Both the position numbers and the translations under genes were made by a program. Under the pieces are notes generated by a model. That model did no database searches. It was not told the DNA's origin and worked only from the letters and a program-made list of their open reading frames with translations. A stretch of DNA of 5,921 bases from Nitrospinota bacterium (GTDB taxonomy: Bacteria; Nitrospinota_A; UBA7883; JADGGD01), in assembly GCA_015229165.1 (NCBI GenBank), contig JADGCD010000136.1, positions 1-5,921 on the forward strand. Direction: 5' to 3'. Positions 5,245-5,921 of this stretch are shown one piece after another (position 1 is the stretch's first letter; each line of letters begins with the position of its first letter).

Positions 5245-5283
5245 AAAAGCCGCCTTGACCGCTTATGGCCGAGGCGGCTTTGT
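5245..5283. terminator. Bidirectional terminator between convergent genes
   Basis: AAAGCCGCCT (5246-5255) pairs perfectly with AGGCGGCTTT (5272-5281). The 16-base interior can pair further (CC with GG around GCTTAT). On + the stem is followed by TTTGTT; on - it ends in TTTT. It lies 20 bases after the glycine-zipper stop and 88 bases beyond the stop of the - strand gene at 5369, so it can serve both. Confidence 0.85.
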
Positions 5284-5290
5284 TGCGAAC

Positions 5291-5367
5291 GGACAGGCTT
5301 GCGCCTGACCTACGAAGACGCGCCGTTGCGAGAACGTCAGGAAGGCCGCCAGCCGCCGCGTTGGCGG
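5291..5367. other. Two additional hairpins in the convergent intergenic region
   Basis: GG-A-CAGGC (5291-5298) pairs with GCCTG-A-CC (5303-5310) around TTGC, seven pairs with an A-A mismatch. CCGCCA (5346-5351) pairs with TGGCGG (5362-5367), just beyond the - strand stop codon. Neither has a T run. They would lie in the 3' untranslated end of the - strand transcript and may protect it or assist termination. Confidence 0.4.
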
Positions 5368-5368
5368 G

Positions 5369-5921
5369 TCACTCCCAGTTGACCTCGCTGATCCCCAGCG
5401 GCGCGTCGATGACCACCACCACGAACGGCCACTGCGTGCCCGTTCCCGGTTGCGGGAGCTGTTCCTGCCCCACCGTCACCGACAGCCCCTTACCCGAGCG
5501 GGTCATCTTGCGCACCCCGATCCGCCAGTCGGCCGACCCCTTGTCCCCCGCGAAGAAGGCCGCCACCCGTTGACGGGAGAAATCGACCTCCGGCGCCGAC
5601 GACGGGTTCGCCTTCAGCTTCAGAAGCAGGTCGAGGTATCCCTTCTGGTCGGAGACCACCCGGTTCGACGGCCCCTTGATGCCATCCGCCGAAGCCGCCG
5701 GTCCAATGTCGATGGGGGTTGATTGCACCAACTGCCCCACCGCCACCTGCGTCGGCGCGCCCGACGGACCGTCGGCGATACGATAGTAGGTCTGGGGCGT
5801 GTGGTTCACGATATCCCCCACCGCCGCGTCGATACAGGCCCGGATCGCCTCGTCCGCCCCGGTCCCCTCGAACCCGCCAAGACCGATCGGCACCCGCGAA
5901 TCGCCGCCACCGACGGCGCCG
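5369..5921 (-). CDS. C-terminal part of CsgG-like protein with PrcB-like domain
   Basis: The frame is open to the right edge, so the 5' end is missing; 183 residues plus the TGA stop (5371-5369) are visible. The first part reads Gly-rich residues, then PIGLGGFEGTGADEAIRAC and IDAAVGDIVN. This resembles the end of CsgG/HfaB-family secretion-channel proteins, where a glycine-rich strand and the phrase GGF are followed by a helix ending in AV..I. After a polar linker, the last ~95 residues (RVVSDQKGYLDLLLK, VDFSRQRVAAFFAGDKGS, WPFVVVVID) resemble the PrcB C-terminal domain, with its typical VDFS..RV..F.AG core. Known PrcB acts with a bacterial surface protease in periodontal spirochetes, but the domain is widespread and mostly uncharacterised. 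The likely role is an envelope protein, perhaps a secretion-linked outer-membrane component. A GTG at 5893 is in frame but is judged internal because coding continues upstream. Both family calls are from memory of motifs. Confidence 0.6.
   Translation of the reverse strand, partial: GAVGGGDSRVPIGLGGFEGTGADEAIRACIDAAVGDIVNHTPQTYYRIADGPSGAPTQVAVGQLVQSTPIDIGPAASADGIKGPSNRVVSDQKGYLDLLLKLKANPSSAPEVDFSRQRVAAFFAGDKGSADWRIGVRKMTRSGKGLSVTVGQEQLPQPGTGTQWPFVVVVIDAPLGISEVNWE

Noticed and set aside
5265..5722. Short + strand frames opposite the CsgG/PrcB-like gene
   Set aside because: They cross the convergent terminator region or lie antisense to a frame with recognisable domain motifs. Their products are Arg/Pro-rich shadows.

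Overview
The window is high-GC DNA (roughly two thirds G+C by eye, with many runs of 6 to 8 G on the + strand). It comes from a motile Gram-negative bacterium: it encodes a transmembrane chemoreceptor, an outer-membrane porin with a signal peptide and a terminal Phe, a glycine-zipper envelope protein, and the end of a CsgG-like protein. The HAMP-poor chemoreceptor layout and codon use would suit a proteobacterium such as a magnetotactic or delta-type lineage, but that placement is a weak impression.

Layout. Bases 1-483 (+) are the 3' end of an unrecognised multi-pass membrane protein. Bases 484-822 hold no gene. They contain an AT-rich promoter-like island, a run of hairpins and a very strong + strand terminator at 708-747, which together could be a small RNA gene. 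A 76-residue two-TM protein lies on the - strand (823-1053). It diverges from a 685-residue methyl-accepting chemotaxis protein (1193-3250, +), and the 139-base gap between them holds a dyad and two clean leader hairpins. The porin (3282-4418, +) follows after 31 bases with its own good ribosome binding site and ends in a strong terminator (4454-4488). The next 347 bases carry a ~104-base tandem repeat in 2.4 copies, each starting with a terminator-like hairpin. A 129-residue glycine-zipper protein (4836-5225, +) then converges, over a bidirectional terminator (5245-5283), on a - strand gene running off the right edge. That gene's visible end combines a CsgG-like segment with a PrcB-like C-terminal domain.

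How it fits together. The closest functional pairing is the chemoreceptor with the porin. Their spacing leaves no obvious room for a second promoter, so they are probably co-transcribed, suggesting a sense-and-import module for one solute. The receptor's periplasmic region looks internally duplicated: landmark motifs recur exactly 153 residues apart. The right-hand genes are envelope proteins with no clear link to the pair. No complete mobile element, CRISPR array, tRNA or rRNA was seen. The least explained parts are the tandem repeat array, the hairpin-rich receptor leader and the candidate small RNA at 613-747.
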